A model generated the notes under the pieces. The model was not told the origin of the DNA. It made no database searches and saw only the letters and a program-made list of their open reading frames with translations. Positions 6,201 through 7,033 of a DNA stretch of 7,033 bases are shown piece by piece. Made by a program: the position numbers and the translations under genes. Position 1 is the stretch's first letter, and every line of letters begins with the position of its first letter. Location: contig SKSI01000146.1 of the NCBI GenBank assembly GCA_007123065.1, positions 1 to 7,033 on the forward strand. Direction: 5' to 3'. This stretch comes from Bacteroidales bacterium (GTDB lineage: Bacteria > Bacteroidota > Bacteroidia > Bacteroidales > UBA7960).

Positions 6201-6777
6201 GAATATTATCGAAACAGATATCAATATCGATAAGATCGACAATGACAGGTTGATGCTGTTTAGCGAAAACGGAATGGGTAACGGCCGGATATCAGACCTG
6301 TACGACATCATTTACGTGGATGTGGATAAATTTGACAAATTAAAAACGGAAAAAATAAGGGATGAGATCGATCAGCTGAATACCCAAATGGCCAATGAAG
6401 ACAGAAAGTACATATTGATCGGTCCGGGACGCTGGGGCACACGTGATCGATTCATTGGCATCCCCGTGAACTGGTCACAGATTTCGAACGCACAAATCAT
6501 CGTGGAGATGAGCATGGAGGAGTTTCCGCTGGATGCCTCTTTGGGTTCTCACTTTTTTCATAATGTGATATCCATGAATGTGGGCTATTTCTCGGTAAAA
6601 CACGATGACCTGATTGATTACATCAACTGGGAAGTTTTGAAAAATACCAGGATAGTGAACGAAACCAAATACCTGAAGCATGTTCGTTTTGACAACCCCC
6701 TGGAAGTGATCATGGATGGCAAAAAACGGAATGCGTTGATTTATTATCAAAACAAAAATTTAGAGGTTGAGGAATAG
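3229..6777 (+). CDS. Multidomain receiver / PPDK-type ATP-grasp protein without phosphohistidine domain
   Basis: This 1182-residue protein has no signal peptide or membrane segment. Residues about 40-165 resemble a GAF-like sensor region found in some histidine kinases (RLKELGAIHKTT, ETRWVQRKTFETIDGKEG). Residues 213-340 look like a receiver lacking its acceptor Asp (M277 in DMVIVMMG). Residues 360-505 are a receiver with E366/D367, acceptor D437, S471 and K490. After a linker, residues 615-990 match the PEP-synthase/PPDK ATP-grasp domain (PPDK_N): GGKGRGL with K628, AIRSSSLFED with R719, FAGIFDTFL, SGVAQSY, GLGKYVVEG, EIEFAID with E964/E966, and LLQIKP with Q985. The His swivel motif and PEP-binding barrel are absent. 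An unfamiliar C-terminal domain follows, with GPGRWGTRD (1065-1073) and GSHFFHN (1106-1112). Automatic pipelines may call this PEP synthase, but a signalling role is more likely; the real function is unknown. The ATG has no Shine-Dalgarno, as usual here. The next gene may be a paralogue. Confidence 0.88.
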   Translation: MKNKNIFDAGKINEPDAIDLDQPMSISQDEIKKLLAEKRERLKELGAIHKTTSILKEEKPIDEMLQKIVQELPPAWQHSADAIARIKYGENFFVSKSGLKETRWVQRKTFETIDGKEGSIEIFYQKEFPELDEGPFFIEERHLINNLSSLITGYLNTQIGKNLLKQAIPEREDTEDEKSERSHASMNRQLLQKFLNKHNSDRDIYHDLMQYKVREILLVANLYDAYIIEQEGRFFEQVTGEYYQLNLSSAPRITGVSTPEEALEKMQEKHFDMVIVMMGVEKSTPIQLSRIIKQIYHNIPIFMLLNNNSDIALFEDGKKPITSIDKVFVWNGDSKVFLAMVKNNEDRLNVENDSRIGMVQVILLVEDSAKYYSRYLPILYSIVIEQTQHLIEEVNTDELYKLLKMRVRPKVLLASNYNEAVSLFNKYRDNMLCLISDVKFEKDGELDAEAGLKLVKYAKSVVPNLPTVLQSSDKENAGEAYKLQSTFINKNSETLKQDLQSFINYYLGFGHFIYKDEEGRRDIAVARSMKEFQTHLKSIPEKSLIYHAKKDHFSHWLMARGEIQIARRIKPLKVNDFETSGSLREYLIAVIEQCIHDKQKGRVINYEESALLDNTNVVSMSPGSLGGKGRGLSFINMIINSFNFEELVPNIKICTPRTSIIGTEEFERFVVNNNLYDDIYGENNYEIVKELFLKGHLTNSLRKRLKAYLSIIQRPLAIRSSSLFEDSLMQPFAGIFDTFLLPNNHPDLNVRLEQLMNAIKLVYASIFSPTARSYFKAVNYKIEEEKMAVILQEVVGHEYEGSYYPHISGVAQSYNFYPYSYMKPDEGFASIAVGLGKYVVEGEKTYRFSPVHPQLEMYTPKELFKNSQVHFYAVDMKKHEVNLLEGEDAGLIKLEIDKAEQHGTLKHCASVYDFNSERTIPGITTAGPRVVNFANILKYDYIPLAKTIEVILDIISESMGTPIEIEFAIDLNKDKEGRASFYLLQIKPLIKNIIETDINIDKIDNDRLMLFSENGMGNGRISDLYDIIYVDVDKFDKLKTEKIRDEIDQLNTQMANEDRKYILIGPGRWGTRDRFIGIPVNWSQISNAQIIVEMSMEEFPLDASLGSHFFHNVISMNVGYFSVKHDDLIDYINWEVLKNTRIVNETKYLKHVRFDNPLEVIMDGKKRNALIYYQNKNLEVEE

Positions 6778-6783
6778 AGGTTG
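6761..6783 (+). repeat. 9-bp direct repeat TAGAGGTTG spanning the stop codon
   Basis: TAGAGGTTG occurs at 6761-6769 and 6775-6783. The TAG at the start of the second copy is the stop codon of the 1182-residue gene, and the first copy encodes part of its LEVEE tail. The core GAGGTT is a variant of the hexamer in the wecB-gdhA gap. Confidence 0.8.
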
Positions 6784-6811
6784 GTAGCTCGAAGCCGGAA
6801 GCTCGAAGGAT
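6784..6811 (+). repeat. Heptamer repeat, unit near GAAGCTC, four copies
   Basis: Four consecutive 7-bp units read GTAGCTC, GAAGCCG, GAAGCTC and GAAGGAT. The same tract can be seen as a 9-bp direct repeat AGCTCGAAG at 6786-6794 and 6800-6808. It follows directly after the repeat over the stop codon. Confidence 0.75.
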
Positions 6812-6817
6812 GAGATA

Positions 6818-6849
6818 ATTAGCAAATTAGCAGAGGTGCAGATTAGCAA
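6818..6849 (+). repeat. Octamer repeat, unit ATTAGCAR, four copies (one degenerate)
   Basis: The four in-register 8-bp units are ATTAGCAA, ATTAGCAG, AGGTGCAG and ATTAGCAA. The unit is unrelated to the 8-mer between aroK and wecB apart from length. TAGCAAAT at 6820-6827 and 6844-6851 can each pair with ATTTGCTA at 6866-6873. Confidence 0.8.
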
Positions 6850-6865
6850 ATATGATGATGAGTGG

Positions 6866-6906
6866 ATTTGCTATAACCCCGAAGGGGGTGACATAATTTC
6901 GCAAAT
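6866..6906. other. Nested hairpin with CCCC-GAA-GGGG core, REP-like or terminator candidate
   Basis: The core CCCC (6877-6880), GAA, GGGG (6884-6887) forms a tight stem. The outer arms ATTTGC (6866-6871) and GCAAAT (6901-6906) pair around it, and TAT/ATA (6872-6874, 6893-6895) can pair between, leaving small bulges. On the minus strand the core reads CCCCCTTCGGGG, which can form a UUCG-type tetraloop. It lies between the two rightward genes and lacks a good U-tract. It could be a terminator, a processing hairpin or a REP-like interspersed element. Confidence 0.55.
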
Positions 6907-6939
6907 GTAAAGTTTTCCACCAAAACAATAATCACCATA

Positions 6940-7033
6940 ATGACATTTCAATCCAAATACAAATACGACGAGCGGTACTCGACGGATACGTATGAGTTTA
7001 AGGAGATCTCTTACGAGTACCTGATGCAGAAAC
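6940..7033 (+). CDS. N-terminal fragment of a probable paralogue of the upstream ATP-grasp signalling protein
   Basis: An ATG at 6940-6942 opens a frame with no stop through the right edge (31 full codons). The protein start is rich in Tyr, Glu and Lys and ends in the window with FKEISYEYLMQK. That segment resembles RDIYHDLMQYK (about residues 202-212) of the preceding 1182-residue protein, which lies immediately before its first receiver-like domain. I infer that this gene encodes a second member of the same receiver/ATP-grasp family that starts at the receiver region and lacks the roughly 190-residue sensor part. The match is short, so it is tentative. The gene follows in the same direction after a 162-bp repeat-filled gap, which may break or attenuate cotranscription. 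No clear promoter or Shine-Dalgarno is seen. Continuation past the window would settle its identity. Confidence 0.6.
   Translation, partial: MTFQSKYKYDERYSTDTYEFKEISYEYLMQK

Noticed and set aside
3229..6777. Annotation as phosphoenolpyruvate synthase or pyruvate phosphate dikinase
   Set aside because: Only the ATP-grasp domain matches. The catalytic His domain and PEP-binding barrel are not seen, and receiver-type domains precede it.

Overview
The window looks like chromosomal DNA of a Bacteroidota bacterium, probably of the Bacteroidales type. The evidence is four upstream regions carrying an octamer that fits the Bacteroidota -7 promoter element (TAnnTTTG), no clear Shine-Dalgarno sequences, AT-rich gaps between genes, short tandem-repeat tracts in the gaps, and protein sequences typical of the phylum. 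Species cannot be told from sequence alone.

Layout, left to right. Positions 1-49 hold the first codons of a leftward shikimate kinase gene (aroK). Positions 50-346 are a divergent intergenic region dominated by 22 in-register copies of an 8-bp repeat. A complete rightward UDP-GlcNAc 2-epimerase gene (wecB, 347-1411) converges on a complete leftward glutamate dehydrogenase gene (gdhA, 1482-2822). The 70-bp gap between them is almost wholly two opposed arrays of a hexamer, which run through both stop codons. Positions 2823-3228 are an AT-rich divergent control region with a direct repeat, a long hairpin, a small dyad and two promoter candidates. It is followed by a 1182-residue rightward gene (3229-6777). 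Positions 6778-6939 are a mosaic of short repeats and hairpins. At 6940 a second rightward gene begins and runs off the window.

The metabolic genes are ordinary: aromatic amino acid synthesis, activated amino sugars for surface polysaccharide, and ammonium assimilation. They are not an obvious pathway together. The gene most worth attention is the 1182-residue protein. It has an N-terminal sensor-like region, a pseudo-receiver, an apparently intact receiver, and a PEP-synthase/PPDK-type ATP-grasp domain. I cannot find the phosphohistidine swivel domain or the PEP-binding barrel that a real PEP synthase or PPDK needs; a different conserved-looking C-terminal domain follows instead. It is therefore more likely a signalling or phosphotransfer protein than a metabolic enzyme. 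The start of the next gene resembles the segment just before its first receiver, so the two may be a tandem paralogous pair, the second lacking the sensor region.

The other theme is the gaps. The 8-mer, hexamer, heptamer and second 8-mer families each fill a gap, and repeats overlap the stop codons of all three complete genes.
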